64,000 nt of DNA from Methylobacterium sp. SyP6R (GTDB lineage: Bacteria > Pseudomonadota > Alphaproteobacteria > Rhizobiales > Beijerinckiaceae), in NCBI RefSeq assembly GCF_019216885.1, contig NZ_JAAQRC020000001.1, positions 868,001-932,000 of the forward strand, written 5' to 3'. Position 1 is the stretch's first letter. Each line of letters begins with the position of its first letter. Below are positions 1 through 9,367 of this stretch, in pieces. The notes beneath the pieces were generated by a model. It ran no database searches. It was not told the DNA's origin and was given only the letters and a program-made list of their open reading frames with translations. A program made the translations under genes and the position numbers.

Positions 1-438
1 ATGCTCGCCGACGTGATCCCGATCGCGCTGTTCATCCACGCTTATTTCTTCGTGGCGCTCAGGCGCTTCCTCGGTCTCTCCGTCATCGTCGCGCTCGCCG
101 GCACCCTGGCCTTCGCGGTGGCCGCCGCGTTCTTCGAGCCCGCCCTGTCGCGGATCGCCGGGCAGCCGCTCTCGCCCCTCACCAACGGTTCGATCGGCTA
201 TGCGCCCGCGGCTCTGGCCCTGTTCGGCGTCGGGGCGGCGTCCTGGGCGCGGGGCAGGCGGGAGGGCGCGGCTCTGGTCGGGATCGGGGCGCTGTTCCTG
301 GCCTCGCTGGCGGCGCGCACGCTCGACGCCTCCTTTTGCCCGGTCGTGCCCTTCGGCACCCACTGGCTCTGGCACCTGCTGAATGCCTGCGTGCTCTACG
401 CGCTGGTGCGGGCGACCCGCCGCGCGGGGCCGGCCTGA
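1..438 (+). CDS. Alkaline ceramidase-like membrane hydrolase, 3' part
   Basis: This is the C-terminal part of an integral membrane protein of the ceramidase (alkaline ceramidase/PAQR-like) family, whose members hydrolyse amide bonds in sphingolipid-like substrates using a zinc site. Family members are about 200-250 residues long and this piece has 145, so the gene very probably starts before the window; the ATG at base 1 is likely an internal methionine (the family reads LADV.PIALFIHAYF here). Several hydrophobic segments are visible. The family C-terminal signature is clear: RTLDASFCP followed by GTHWLWHLLNA, where the two histidines (residues 121 and 125 of this piece) are the expected metal ligands. 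The other catalytic residues would lie upstream. The substrate is unknown. Confidence 0.8.
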   Translation: MLADVIPIALFIHAYFFVALRRFLGLSVIVALAGTLAFAVAAAFFEPALSRIAGQPLSPLTNGSIGYAPAALALFGVGAASWARGRREGAALVGIGALFLASLAARTLDASFCPVVPFGTHWLWHLLNACVLYALVRATRRAGPA

Positions 439-548
439 CGCCGCGGGAGCCGCCTTCCTTGCACGGGTCCGGAAACCGTTGCAGAAGGACCCCGCTTGCG
501 GGGCTGCGACATGTCGGCCCCGGCGCCTGCCTGCCCGGATTGTTCGCC

Positions 549-1871
549 ATGACTCAAGCCCTCCGCCTCGGCATCGCCGGTCTCGGCACCGTCGGAGCCT
601 CCGTCGTCCGCATGGTCGCGCGCCGCGCCGAGGCGATCGGCGCCACCGCCGGGCGGCCGGTCCGGGTCACCGCCGTCGCCGCCCGCGACCGCACCCGCGA
701 CCGCGGCCTCGACCTCGCGGGCGTGACCTGGTTCGACGATCCGGTGGCGCTCGCCCGCTCTGCGGATGTCGATTGCGTCGTCGAGCTGATCGGCGGCGCG
801 GAGGGCAAGGCGCGCGAGACCGTCGAGGCGGCGCTCGCTTCGGCCAAGCACGTCGTGACCGCCAACAAGGCGCTTCTCGCCAAGCATGGCCCGGCGCTGG
901 CCCGCGCGGCGGAAGGCGCCGGCGTCGCCCTCGCCTTCGAGGCCTCGGCGGCGGGCGGCATCCCGGTGGTCAAGGCCCTGCGCGAGGCGCTGACCGGCAA
1001 CCGGATCTCCCGCGTCTACGGAATCCTCAACGGCACCTGCAACTACATCCTCAGCCGGATGGAGCTGGAGGGCCTGACCTTCGAGGCCTGCCTCAAGGAC
1101 GCCCAGGCGCTCGGCTACGCCGAGGCCGACCCGACCTTCGACGTCGAGGGTTTCGACACCGCCCACAAGCTCGCGATCCTGACCAGCCTCGCCTTCGGCA
1201 CCGAGCTCGACGCCGAGGGCGTCTCGGTCGAGGGCATCTCGGCGATCACCCCCCTCGACCTGCGCATGGCCGACGAGCTCGGCTACCGGATCAAGCTGCT
1301 CGGCGTCGCCGAGGCGACCGAGGCCGGCATCGAGCAGCGGGTCCACCCGACGATGGTGCCGAAATCCTCGGCCATCGCCCAGGTGATGGGCGTGACGAAC
1401 GCCGTCACCATCGACACCGATGCCCTGCGCGAGCTGACCCTGATCGGCCCCGGCGCCGGCGGCGAGGCCACCGCCTCCGCGGTGGTCGCCGACATCGCCG
1501 ACGTGGCCGCCGGCCGGGTGCCGCCAGCCTTCGGCCGTCCGGTGGCGGGTCTGAACCCCCCGGTGCGGGCCGAGATGCAGCGCCACGAGGGCGGCTACTA
1601 CATCCGGCTCACCGTGCACGACCGCCCCGGCGTCGCCGCCGGCGTCGCCGCCAAGATGGCCGAGCGCGAGATCTCCCTCGAGAGCATCCTCCAGCACCGC
1701 TCCGAAAGCGCCGCCGCCCGCGACCGCCACGGGCGCTCGGGCCTGCCCGTGCCGCTGGTGCTGATCACCTACGCGGCGACCGAAGCGGCGATCCGCGCAA
1801 GCCTCGACGCCATGGCGGCGGACGGTCTCCTCTCGGAGCCGCCGCAGCTCATCCGCATCGAGCGCGAGTGA
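549..1871 (+). CDS. hom: Homoserine dehydrogenase
   Basis: It catalyses NAD(P)H-dependent reduction of aspartate semialdehyde to homoserine, in the cytoplasmic route to threonine, methionine and isoleucine. It has 440 residues, usual for the monofunctional enzyme with a C-terminal ACT domain. The N-terminal Rossmann motif GLGTVG is followed by the family NKALLAKHG segment and the catalytic-domain motif GILNGTCNYIL. The last 90 or so residues (HDRPGVAAGVAAKMAERE...) form an ACT regulatory domain, probably for threonine feedback. The frame stays open upstream to base 336, but MTQALRLGIAGLG at 549 is the family start. It lies 110 bases after the ceramidase-like gene. A GC-rich hairpin without a T tract (1880-1901) follows. 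Confidence 0.95.
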   Translation: MTQALRLGIAGLGTVGASVVRMVARRAEAIGATAGRPVRVTAVAARDRTRDRGLDLAGVTWFDDPVALARSADVDCVVELIGGAEGKARETVEAALASAKHVVTANKALLAKHGPALARAAEGAGVALAFEASAAGGIPVVKALREALTGNRISRVYGILNGTCNYILSRMELEGLTFEACLKDAQALGYAEADPTFDVEGFDTAHKLAILTSLAFGTELDAEGVSVEGISAITPLDLRMADELGYRIKLLGVAEATEAGIEQRVHPTMVPKSSAIAQVMGVTNAVTIDTDALRELTLIGPGAGGEATASAVVADIADVAAGRVPPAFGRPVAGLNPPVRAEMQRHEGGYYIRLTVHDRPGVAAGVAAKMAEREISLESILQHRSESAAARDRHGRSGLPVPLVLITYAATEAAIRASLDAMAADGLLSEPPQLIRIERE

Positions 1872-2040
1872 GCATGGGTGGGCGGCGCCAAGTCGCCGCC
1901 CGCTCCGGCCACGGATTGAACGGAAAACGATCCCGCACAATCGACTCTCGACCCCTGGCCGATTGACAAAATTCAGTTCAGCGCCGCCGGATTCTCCTTT
2001 AAGACCCGGCCTCAAGGACCAGAACGAGGATCACCAACGC

Positions 2041-3039
2041 ATGTCGGACGCCAAGAAGCCGGGGCCGAGCCAGGTCATCGAGCGCATCCTGACCCTTGAA
2101 CTGGTGCGCGTCACCGAGCGCGCCGCCGTGGCGGCGGCGCGCCTGCGCGGCCAGGGCAACGAGAAGGCCGCCGACCAGGCCGCCGTCGACGCGATGCGCC
2201 GCGAGCTGAACCGCCTGCCGATCGACGGCACCGTCGTCATCGGCGAGGGCGAGCGCGACGAGGCTCCGATGCTGTTCATCGGCGAGACCCTCGGCAACGG
2301 CTCCGGCCCGAAGGTCGACATCGCGGTCGACCCGCTCGAGGGCACCACGCTGTGCGCCAAGGACATGCCGGGCTCGGTCGCCGTGATGGCGATGGCCGAG
2401 GGCGGCACGCTGCTCGCCGCCCCCGACGTCTACATGCACAAGATCGCCATCGGCCCAGGGTATCCGGCCGGCACCGTGCATCTCGACGCGAGCCCTGAGG
2501 AGAACATCCACGCGCTCGCCAAGGCCAAGGGCGTGCCGCCGGCCGAGATCACCGCGCTCGTCCTCGACCGCCCGCGCCACACCGACCTGATCGCGGCGAT
2601 CCGCCGGACCGGTGCCGGCGTGCGCCTGATCTCCGACGGCGACGTGGCCGGCGTGATCTTCACCACCATGCCGGAGGAGACCGGCATCGACATCTATCTC
2701 GGCATCGGCGCCGCGCCCGAGGGCGTGCTGGCGGCGGGCGCGCTGCGCTGCATCGGCGGCCAGATGCAGGGCCGGCTGATCCTCGACACCCAGGAGAAGC
2801 GCGACCGCGCCGCCCAGATGGGCGTCTCCGACCCGAACCGCCTCTACGCCCTCGACGACCTCGCCCGCGGCGACGTGGTGGTGGCGCTGACCGGCGTGAC
2901 CGACGGGGCGCTGGTCAAGGGCGTCCGCTTCGGCCGCCACACCATCCGTACCGAGACGGTGGTCTACCGCTCGCATACCGGCACCGTGCGCCGGATCGAG
3001 GCCGAGCACCGCGACTTCGACAAGTTCCACCTGAAGTAG
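2041..3039 (+). CDS. glpX: Fructose-1,6-bisphosphatase class II
   Basis: It dephosphorylates fructose 1,6-bisphosphate (some homologues also sedoheptulose 1,7-bisphosphate) in gluconeogenesis and sugar-phosphate regeneration. It has 332 residues, usual for the GlpX family. Metal and substrate motifs visible include VIGEGERDEAPML and the DPLEGTTLCA loop, and the C-terminus keeps the family HTG.VRRIEAEH segment. The frame is open upstream to 1963, but ATG 2041 has the purine-rich AACGAGGA in front and begins the family N-terminus (MSDAKKPGPSQVIERILTLE). It stands alone between hom and an acetyltransferase and is followed by a strong hairpin. Confidence 0.95.
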   Translation: MSDAKKPGPSQVIERILTLELVRVTERAAVAAARLRGQGNEKAADQAAVDAMRRELNRLPIDGTVVIGEGERDEAPMLFIGETLGNGSGPKVDIAVDPLEGTTLCAKDMPGSVAVMAMAEGGTLLAAPDVYMHKIAIGPGYPAGTVHLDASPEENIHALAKAKGVPPAEITALVLDRPRHTDLIAAIRRTGAGVRLISDGDVAGVIFTTMPEETGIDIYLGIGAAPEGVLAAGALRCIGGQMQGRLILDTQEKRDRAAQMGVSDPNRLYALDDLARGDVVVALTGVTDGALVKGVRFGRHTIRTETVVYRSHTGTVRRIEAEHRDFDKFHLK

Positions 3040-3050
3040 GGTGTTTCCTC

Positions 3051-3071
3051 GGGGGGCCGCGCGGCCCCCTT
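3051..3071 (+). terminator. GC-rich hairpin after glpX
   Basis: A stem of GGGGGCC and GGCCCCC around a GCGC loop lies 12 bases after the glpX stop, followed by only two T residues. It could terminate glpX transcription, although the T tract is poor. Confidence 0.5.
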
Positions 3072-3131
3072 GATCCGGGGATCGTTCCCCGCGACCCTGG
3101 CGGCGATTCCCTTCCACAGGATCGCCGCCGG

Positions 3132-3578
3132 ATGCCGACCCCCACGATTCGCCCGCTGCACCCCGACGAGCGCGCCGCCTGGGATCCGCTCTGGCAGGGC
3201 TACCTCGCCTTCTACGGCGCCACGGTCGCCCCCGAGGTCAGCGACCTCACCTGGGCCCGCCTGCACGACGCGTCGGAGCCGATGCACGCCCTCGTGGCCG
3301 AGCAGGATGGCGCCGTGATCGGGCTCGTCCACTACATCTTCCACCGCTCGACCTGGACCGCGGGTCCCTATTGCTACCTCCAGGACCTGTTCACCGCGAA
3401 AGCGGCGCGCGGGCAGGGGGCCGGACGGGCGCTGATCGAGGCGGTCTACGCGGCGGCGCGCGAGGCCGGTGCGAGCCGGGTCTACTGGCTGACCCAGGAG
3501 GCCAACGTCACGGCGCGGGCGCTCTACGACACGCTGGCGGACCGGCCCGGGTTCATTCAGTATCGGAAGGTGCTGTGA
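3132..3578 (+). CDS. GNAT-family N-acetyltransferase
   Basis: This 148-residue protein has the single-domain GNAT fold that moves acetyl from acetyl-CoA to an amine; its substrate is unknown. The acetyl-CoA loop is visible as AARGQGAGRALIEAVYAAAREAG (residues about 95-117), preceded by the LQDLFT strand, and the C-terminal WLTQEANVTARALYD segment is typical of the group acting on small molecules. The start MPTPTIRPLHPDE is the first methionine that includes the full first strand. It is a single gene after glpX and is followed by repeat A1. Confidence 0.85.
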   Translation: MPTPTIRPLHPDERAAWDPLWQGYLAFYGATVAPEVSDLTWARLHDASEPMHALVAEQDGAVIGLVHYIFHRSTWTAGPYCYLQDLFTAKAARGQGAGRALIEAVYAAAREAGASRVYWLTQEANVTARALYDTLADRPGFIQYRKVL

Positions 3579-3604
3579 GGCCTCGCTGAGCGGGCCGTAT
3601 CGGG

Positions 3605-3906
3605 ACCCTCCCCCCACTGCGCAGGGGCTGTCCGGGGAAAGAAGAGGCGCGGGTTCTCTCCTCTCCCCGCGGGCGGGGAGAGGGCTGCTGACCCCTTGCT
3701 GGGTCAGCAGCTAGCCCGCAGGGCGAGGGTGAGGGGGTATCTCCGGATGAGCCTCCTCCGGCACCACCCCCTCACCCTCGCTCCGGCTTCGCCTCCGCTT
3801 GCTGCGTCTCCTGAACGGAGACACAGCCCTCTCCCCGCCCACGGGGAGAGGGGATTTCCAGCGCCATTCTTTTCCCCGGGCAGCCCGGCGCAGTGGGGGG
3901 AGGGTT
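3605..3906. repeat. Palindromic intergenic repeat, family A copy 1
   Basis: This element of about 300 bp is built from nested inverted repeats. The outer arms are ACCCTCCCCCCACTGCGCAG (from 3605) and the matching CAGTGGGGGGAGGGT at the right end. Inner arms are CTCTCCCCGCGGGCGGGGAG against CTCTCCCCGCCCACGGGGAG, and GGGCGAGGGTGAGGGGG against CCCCCTCACCCTCGC. The same organisation recurs at 30322-30570 and, in a variant form, at 61036-61302. It encodes no plausible protein. Confidence 0.8.
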
Positions 3907-3925
3907 CAAGCGCGCGTAGAGTCCC

Positions 3926-3959
3926 AAAGAAAAAGGCCGCCGGCGATGCGCCGGAGGCC
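3926..3959 (-). terminator. Rho-independent terminator of the TPR lipoprotein gene
   Basis: Read on the minus strand, a stem of GGCCTCCGGCG and CGCCGGCGGCC with a three-base loop is followed directly by TTTTTCTTT. It lies 25 bases after the stop codon of the TPR lipoprotein gene, a textbook intrinsic terminator. Confidence 0.8.
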
Positions 3960-3984
3960 CTTTGATCCAAGACTTCTGCGACCC

Positions 3985-4866
3985 CTACCGGAACAGCGAC
4001 GCCATGCCACCCTGCATCCGGCCCAGGCCCTGCTTGGCGATCTGGTTGCCCTGGTCGATGGCGACGGCGCGCTGGTAGCTCTCCAGCGCCTCCTGGCGGC
4101 GGTTGGACTTCTCGTAGGCGAGCCCGCGATAGGCCCAGGAATCCGCGTCCTTGTTGTTGACGTTGAGGGCCGCGTTGTAGTCCTCGATCGCCTTGTCGTA
4201 CTGGTTGGTGGCGATCAGGCTCTGGCCGCGGGCGGCGTAGGGCGCCGCCACGAAGGGGTTGCGGTCGATGGCGGCATCGAAGTCGCCGATCGCGGAGCGG
4301 TGCTGGCCTTGCGCCTGCCGCACCAGGCCGCGCGCGTGATAGGCCTCGGCCGATTCCGGCGTCAGGCGGATCGCCTGGCTCAGGTCGGAATAGGCGGCCT
4401 CGTAGTTGCCCTGCGCCCGCTGCAGGTTGGCCCGGCCGATATAGGCAGCGGTGTAGTTCGGATCGGCGTTGATCGCCTTGGTGAAGTCCTGGAGCGCCGC
4501 GTCGTTGCGGCCCGACTGGCGGTAGGCCAGGGCCCGGTTGCCGTAGGCAGAGGCCGAGTTCGGATCGAGCTGGATCGCCTTGGTGAAGTCGGCGATCGCC
4601 GAATCGAAGTTGCCCGCGCGGGCATAGGCCGCGCCGCGGGTGTTGTAGGCCGCCGCGTCGCTCGGGTTGCGCTGGATCACGTCCGACAGCGAGGCGATGT
4701 TGACCTCGGTGGCGCCGGACTTGTCGGCCTCGACCACCGCGAATTGCCGCGTCGCGGTGGCCCGGCTGACGGTGTCGCAGCCGGCGAGCGCCAGCGCGGT
4801 CAGCACCGTCGCCCCCAGCATCCGGGCCGCCGGTGTCACGCGGCTCAAGCCGATCACGTTGTTCAT
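3985..4866 (-). CDS. Tetratricopeptide-repeat lipoprotein
   Basis: This 293-residue protein has a lipoprotein signal: a basic start, a hydrophobic run and the lipobox LALAGC, with the modified cysteine near residue 30. Tandem TPR units follow and fill the rest, for example AAAYNTRGAAYARAGNFDSA, SASAYGNRALAYRQSGRNDA and DSWAYRGLAYEKSNRRQEA. Such proteins are usually periplasmic scaffolds anchored in a membrane by lipid, and rhizobial relatives are often called NlpI-like. No enzymatic domain is seen. It has its own terminator (3926-3959) and is transcribed alone. The partner is unknown. Confidence 0.9.
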   Translation of the reverse strand: MNNVIGLSRVTPAARMLGATVLTALALAGCDTVSRATATRQFAVVEADKSGATEVNIASLSDVIQRNPSDAAAYNTRGAAYARAGNFDSAIADFTKAIQLDPNSASAYGNRALAYRQSGRNDAALQDFTKAINADPNYTAAYIGRANLQRAQGNYEAAYSDLSQAIRLTPESAEAYHARGLVRQAQGQHRSAIGDFDAAIDRNPFVAAPYAARGQSLIATNQYDKAIEDYNAALNVNNKDADSWAYRGLAYEKSNRRQEALESYQRAVAIDQGNQIAKQGLGRMQGGMASLFR

Positions 4867-5126
4867 CGCCCGCTCCCCCGGGGCGGCGCATCCACGTCGC
4901 GCCGCACACCTTCGCCATTCGCACGCACGCGCCGCTCGAGCCGCGGTCCCGGTGCCGGACAGACCATTCCGGATCGGGGTGAACGCCGGCTTAAAGCGAT
5001 GCGCCCCCGACGCTTGTGCGGTCCGATGTGGCGAAGGTGTGGCCTCTTACCGCCGCAAGGGCAGGGGAGCGCGCCGCCGGGACCGGGTGTGGCCGGAAAG
5101 CCGCACCTGCAAGGGGCCTCAATGGG

Positions 5127-6226
5127 TCAGGACCCGGTCGCGACCCGGGTGACGTGCCCCATCTTGCGGCCGGGGCGAGCCTCGCCCTTGCCGTAGAGGT
5201 GGAGATGGCGGCCCGGCTCGGCGAGGATCCGGGTCCAGTCGTCGGCCTCGGCCCCGATCAGGTTCAGCATCTCGACGCTCGTGCCGGTGAGCGATGCGCT
5301 GCCGAGGGGCCAGCCGCAGATCGCCCGGACGTGCTGGGCGAATTGCGAGGTCTCGGCTCCCTCGATGGTCCAGTGGCCGGAATTGTGCACCCGCGGGGCG
5401 ATCTCGTTGACCACCACGCTCGCCCGGCCGTCGGCGCCGCGCACCAGGAACATCTCGACCGCCAGCACGCCGACATAGCCGAGCGCGTCGGCGATCCTGC
5501 GGGCGATCTCGACCGCTTCCGCGGCGGTCTCGGGCGCCATGCCGGGGGCCGGCACCACCGTGCGGGCGAGGATGTGGTGGCGGTGCTCGTTGGCGCACGG
5601 GCTGTAGGCCGAGAAGCGCCCTTCCGCGTTGCGGGCGGCGACCACCGACACCTCGGCCTCGAACGGCACGAAGCCTTCGAGGATGCAGGGCTGGTCGCGC
5701 AGGGACGCCATCACGGCGGCGGGATCGGCGACCGCCTCGCGCAGCATCACCTGCCCCTTGCCGTCATAGCCGAAGCGCCGGGTCTTCAGCACCGCCGGCA
5801 GGCCGATCTCCCTGATCGCCTCGGCGAGGCCCGCCGCGTCGTCCACCGCCCGGAACGGCGCCACCGGGATGCCGAGGCCGGCGACGAAGCTTTTTTCCGT
5901 CAGCCGATCCTGGGTGGTGGCGAGCGCCGAGGCGCTCGGATGCAGCGGCCGGCGCGCCGCCAGGATCTCGGCCGCGGCACTCGGAATGTTCTCGAACTCG
6001 TACGTCACCACGTCGACGGAATCGGCGAAGGCCCGGAGCGCCGCCGCGTCGTCGTAAGCCGCGATCGTGCGCCGTCCCGCCACCTCGAAGGCCGGGCTGT
6101 CGGGATCGGGGCAGTAGATATGGCATTTCAGCCCGTACTGCGCCGCCGCGACCGCGATCATGCGGCCGAGCTGGCCGCCGCCGATGATTCCGATGGTCGC
6201 GCCCGGCGCGATGGGGGGCGTGATGC

Positions 6227-6230
<4 letters not shown>
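5127..6230 (-). CDS. purK: 5-(carboxyamino)imidazole ribonucleotide synthase
   Basis: It uses ATP and bicarbonate to convert aminoimidazole ribonucleotide to N5-CAIR, the first half of the carboxylation step in purine synthesis. It has 367 residues, typical for PurK. Motifs include the N-terminal [11 protein letters not shown], the ATP-grasp domain with [13 protein letters not shown] and [14 protein letters not shown], and the metal-binding [18 protein letters not shown]. The frame is open far upstream, but the GTG at 6230 gives [19 protein letters not shown] and overlaps the purE stop as GTGA, so the two are translationally coupled. The order purE-purK makes one operon on the minus strand. 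Confidence 0.95.
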
Positions 6231-6724
<494 letters not shown>

Positions 6725-6841
6725 CGTCAAGCGCATCCTCCAGAAAGCGCTGCCAGGCCGCGAGCGGGCCGCAGCCGATCCTGTCGCAGTAGCGACGCAT
6801 TTGCATTCGTGCAAGCCGAGTGCAAATGCCCGGCCGACCCG

Positions 6842-7060
6842 TCAGGCGATGATGTCCGGGGTCAGCTGGTCCTCCAGGAACGAGATGCGGTCGCGAAGCG
6901 CCAGCTTGCGCTTCTTGAGCCGCTGGAGCTGCAGGCGGTCGCCGGCCATGACCCCGGACAGGGCCTCGATCGCGTCGTCGAGGTCGCGATGCTCCTCCCG
7001 GAGCCGCGCCAGCTCGGTCTCGAATTCCTCCGTCGATTCCGCACTCAACTCGAACGCCAT
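6842..7060 (-). CDS. YdcH-family (DUF465) small coiled-coil protein
   Basis: This 72-residue protein is almost entirely one helical hairpin rich in Glu, Arg and Leu. It matches the YdcH/DUF465 family: LARLREEHRDLDDAI in the first helix and LQLQRLKKRKLALRDRISFLED in the second. The function of the family is unknown. It lies upstream of purE on the same strand (117 bases away) and back to back with a second YdcH gene at 7301. Divergent YdcH pairs near purE are, to my knowledge, frequent in Rhizobiales. Confidence 0.85.
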   Translation of the reverse strand: MAFELSAESTEEFETELARLREEHRDLDDAIEALSGVMAGDRLQLQRLKKRKLALRDRISFLEDQLTPDIIA

Positions 7061-7300
7061 CGCCGCCCCAAGTTCTGGAGATATGCCCCTGGAAATATGC
7101 GGCGAAGCATGAACCAGGCCCCTGCCTCCGGCAAGGGCGTCGCGAGTGTGTCGGCAGGGTTGTGCAGCCCCTCCTTGGCCGGGCTCCTTGGCCGGGTGCT
7201 GCGGTGCACATTACGCAAATGCAATACGGAATGCCTTAGACATCGGCCGCGGGCTGTGGCAGGCTCCGTGTGTCACCTACATGACAGGAGGCAATGGCTG

Positions 7301-7486
7301 ATGTCGCTGAACACGCATCTCTCCGAGCTTGAGCGTAAGCACGAATCGTTGGAGCGCGAGATCCAGGACGCAATCACCCACCTCTCCACAGACGACTTGC
7401 GAGTTGTAGAACTCAAGCGGCGAAAGCTTCACCTGAAGGATGAGATCAGTCGCCTGCGGACGACGTCCACCCGCGTGATGCACTAG
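7301..7486 (+). CDS. YdcH-family (DUF465) small coiled-coil protein
   Basis: This 61-residue member of the DUF465 family has the same helical-hairpin pattern as its divergent neighbour: LERKHESLEREIQDAI, then VVELKRRKLHLKDEISRLR. The start at 7301 is set by ACAGGAGGC ten bases upstream; the longer open frame before it has no family similarity. The 240 bases between the two YdcH genes form a shared promoter region. The function is unknown. Confidence 0.85.
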   Translation: MSLNTHLSELERKHESLEREIQDAITHLSTDDLRVVELKRRKLHLKDEISRLRTTSTRVMH

Positions 7487-7505
7487 CCCGGAAAAATTCT
7501 CCAGC

Positions 7506-7534
7506 GCCGCCGCGCCAGCGTTCGACGCGGCGGC
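7506..7534 (+). terminator. Hairpin after the plus-strand YdcH gene
   Basis: A 9-bp stem, GCCGCCGCG with CGCGGCGGC, lies 19 bases past the YdcH stop codon. There is no T tract, so it may act with Rho or only protect the 3' end. Confidence 0.4.
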
Positions 7535-7826
7535 CCCTGACTGGAGGACATTCGCCTAGCCCCGGCACCGTCGGAGCCGCCCGACCCGGGCGATTGAAGT
7601 CTTCCTTCTTTCTTGTCCTTCTCCGTCGCTATTTCGACGCACCATTTCTTAGATGGGACTGCAAGATTTCGTTTTTAACTGCAGGTTGCCTCGCCTTGCC
7701 GGCCGATGTGTCCGGTAGACCTTTCGCATCGACTCGACGACGCCCAGACCTGCAGCAAGCTCTCGGGCCGCGGTCGAGGGATCCTTTTTGGCCTGTTTTG
7801 CATCGGCGTGACGGCTATCGCGCCAG

Positions 7827-7913
7827 AATCCTCCCCCTACGAAACTCTGGCTTGCCCGAGTTTCGCATCCCTGTGCCCAAATCAGGCAAGTCCGGTTTGG
7901 GAGGGGGGAGGGT
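7827..7913. repeat. Palindromic element between YdcH and the GlxA-type gene
   Basis: The left arm (CCTCCCCC ... CTGGCTTGCC) pairs with the right arm (GGCAAGTCCGG ... GGGGGGAGG) across about 87 bp. Its CCTCCCCC/GGGGGAGG ends resemble those of families A and C. The rest of 7535-8377 holds element C1 and no convincing gene; open frames here lack ribosome sites and recognisable domains. Confidence 0.5.
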
Positions 7914-8030
7914 GCCCCTCGGATGCGGGGCGGGACGGGGGGCGACGCTTCCGGAGAGGTCGCGACATTCAAGGGCACGTCTGGATCAGCGCCGCGCTGC
8001 CCCACTCCCGGCCCTACTGACGCGGGGGTC

Positions 8031-8193
8031 GCCCTCCCCCGCAGATGCTGGCTGATTCACACTTTTCCTCTGAGGTCTAACTATCTGTCAGTATATGCGC
8101 CTCCCCTCCCCACAGGGGGAGGCGCACTATCTTCAAAGGAAGAAGCACCGGACCGAGATGTGTGAATGCAATAGCCCGCAAAGGGGGAGGGTT
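8031..8193. repeat. MITE-like palindromic repeat, family C copy 1 (intact)
   Basis: This element of about 163 bp has imperfect terminal inverted repeats. The left end reads CCCTCCCCCGCAGATGCTGG then ATTCACAC; the right end, read inward, is AACCCTCCCCCTTTGCGGGC then ATTCACAC. An internal hairpin pairs GCGCCTCCCC with GGGGAGGCGC. A second copy at 34312-36039 is split by an insertion sequence, so this copy shows what the empty site looks like. Confidence 0.75.
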
Positions 8194-8377
8194 GCTGAGC
8201 GGCGTCTGTCGACATGCACCAAGTTACCTTCTGGTGCCATGAGCCCTGATGTTCGTCCATTCGCGGGCTGACCCCTCTCCAGCCGCTCGCGAAGCGACCG
8301 GACGATCGCGGAGTCGACAAAGCGGGCAAGCGGATTGCACCATCCCGCACAAGCGGTGATTCGGAATCCAGGCGCCG

Positions 8378-9367
8378 CTACTGCAAGTCCCTGGCGGTAC
8401 TCGGCGGCTGGTCGTGCCAGCGGCTCCAGGCCCGGCGGAGCTGGCGCGGCGAGGCGAAGCCGGCCCGCTCGGCCACGCGCTCCATGTCGAGGCGGGTCCG
8501 GGCCAGCAGGTCGCGGGCGAGCGCCACCCGCAAGCCGTTGATGTAGCGGGGCAGGCTCATCCCGGCATGGCGGTTGAACAGCCGCGACAGGTGGCGCGGG
8601 CTCGTGGCTGCGAGGTCGGCCAGTGCCTCCAGGGTCCAGGCCCGGGCCGGATCGGCGCTCACCGCGTCCTGCACCCGGTGGATCGCCGGGTGGAGGTGGT
8701 TGCGCCCTTCCAGCCAGGGCGAGAGCTGCGGGTCATGGCCGGCCCGGCGCAGGTAGACCACGAGGTAGCGCGCCACCGCCGCCGCGCAGGCCGGATCGAC
8801 GAGGCGCGCCACGAGATGCAGCATCAGGTCGATCCCGGCGGTGATGCCGGCGCTGGTCAGGCGCTCGCGGTCCTCGACGAACAGGCGGTCCTCCAGCACC
8901 CGGGCGGCCGGCGCCAGCGCGGCCAGTTCCGCGCAGGCCGCGTGATGGGTGGTGCAGGCATGGCCGTCGAGGAGCCCGGCCCGGGCCGCCAGCAGGGCGC
9001 CGGAGCAGATCGAGACGAGGCGGTGCCCCGGTCGCACCTCGGCCCGCAGCCATGCGACGATCGCCGCTTCGGCCGCCCGCTCGTCCGCGCCCGGGGGCGA
9101 GGGATCGCCCAGCACGAGTTCCGCCGTGCCGGCGAGGACCACGATCGCCCCCTCCGGCAGCGGCGACGGCAGGGGCGCGAGCCCCGAGAGCCCGAGTCCG
9201 ATCGAACTCGTCACCTCGGGGCAGGGCCCGACATGGCCGACCCGGAAGCGGATCCGGTCCTGGATCAGGTTGGCCTTGCGCAGGACCTCGACCGGCCCGG
9301 CCACGTCGAGGAGCAGGGTGCGCGGTGGGCACACCACCACGACAGGGATCTCGGCCGGCCCGCTCAC
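8378..9367 (-). CDS. GlxA-type transcription regulator (DJ-1/PfpI + AraC HTH)
   Basis: This 329-residue regulator joins an N-terminal DJ-1/PfpI-like domain (residues about 8-190, with SICSGALLAARAGLLDG around the conserved cysteine) to a C-terminal AraC-type pair of helix-turn-helix units (about 225-320, ending ARDLLARTRLDMERVAERAGF). The family senses small metabolites, but the ligand here is unknown. The GTG at 9367 overlaps the stop of the upstream cysteine hydrolase as GTGA, so the two genes form an operon and probably work on the same compound. The open frame extends much further upstream, but that part is a shadow of the hydrolase gene. Confidence 0.88.
   Translation of the reverse strand: MSGPAEIPVVVVCPPRTLLLDVAGPVEVLRKANLIQDRIRFRVGHVGPCPEVTSSIGLGLSGLAPLPSPLPEGAIVVLAGTAELVLGDPSPPGADERAAEAAIVAWLRAEVRPGHRLVSICSGALLAARAGLLDGHACTTHHAACAELAALAPAARVLEDRLFVEDRERLTSAGITAGIDLMLHLVARLVDPACAAAVARYLVVYLRRAGHDPQLSPWLEGRNHLHPAIHRVQDAVSADPARAWTLEALADLAATSPRHLSRLFNRHAGMSLPRYINGLRVALARDLLARTRLDMERVAERAGFASPRQLRRAWSRWHDQPPSTARDLQ

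Noticed and set aside
336..2015. Several overlapping long frames around hom on both strands
   Set aside because: Only the frame starting at 549 has homoserine dehydrogenase motifs; the others are Arg- or Gly-rich shadows.
7594..8350. Open frames between the YdcH and GlxA-type genes
   Set aside because: They overlap palindromic repeats, lack ribosome sites and have no recognisable sequence.
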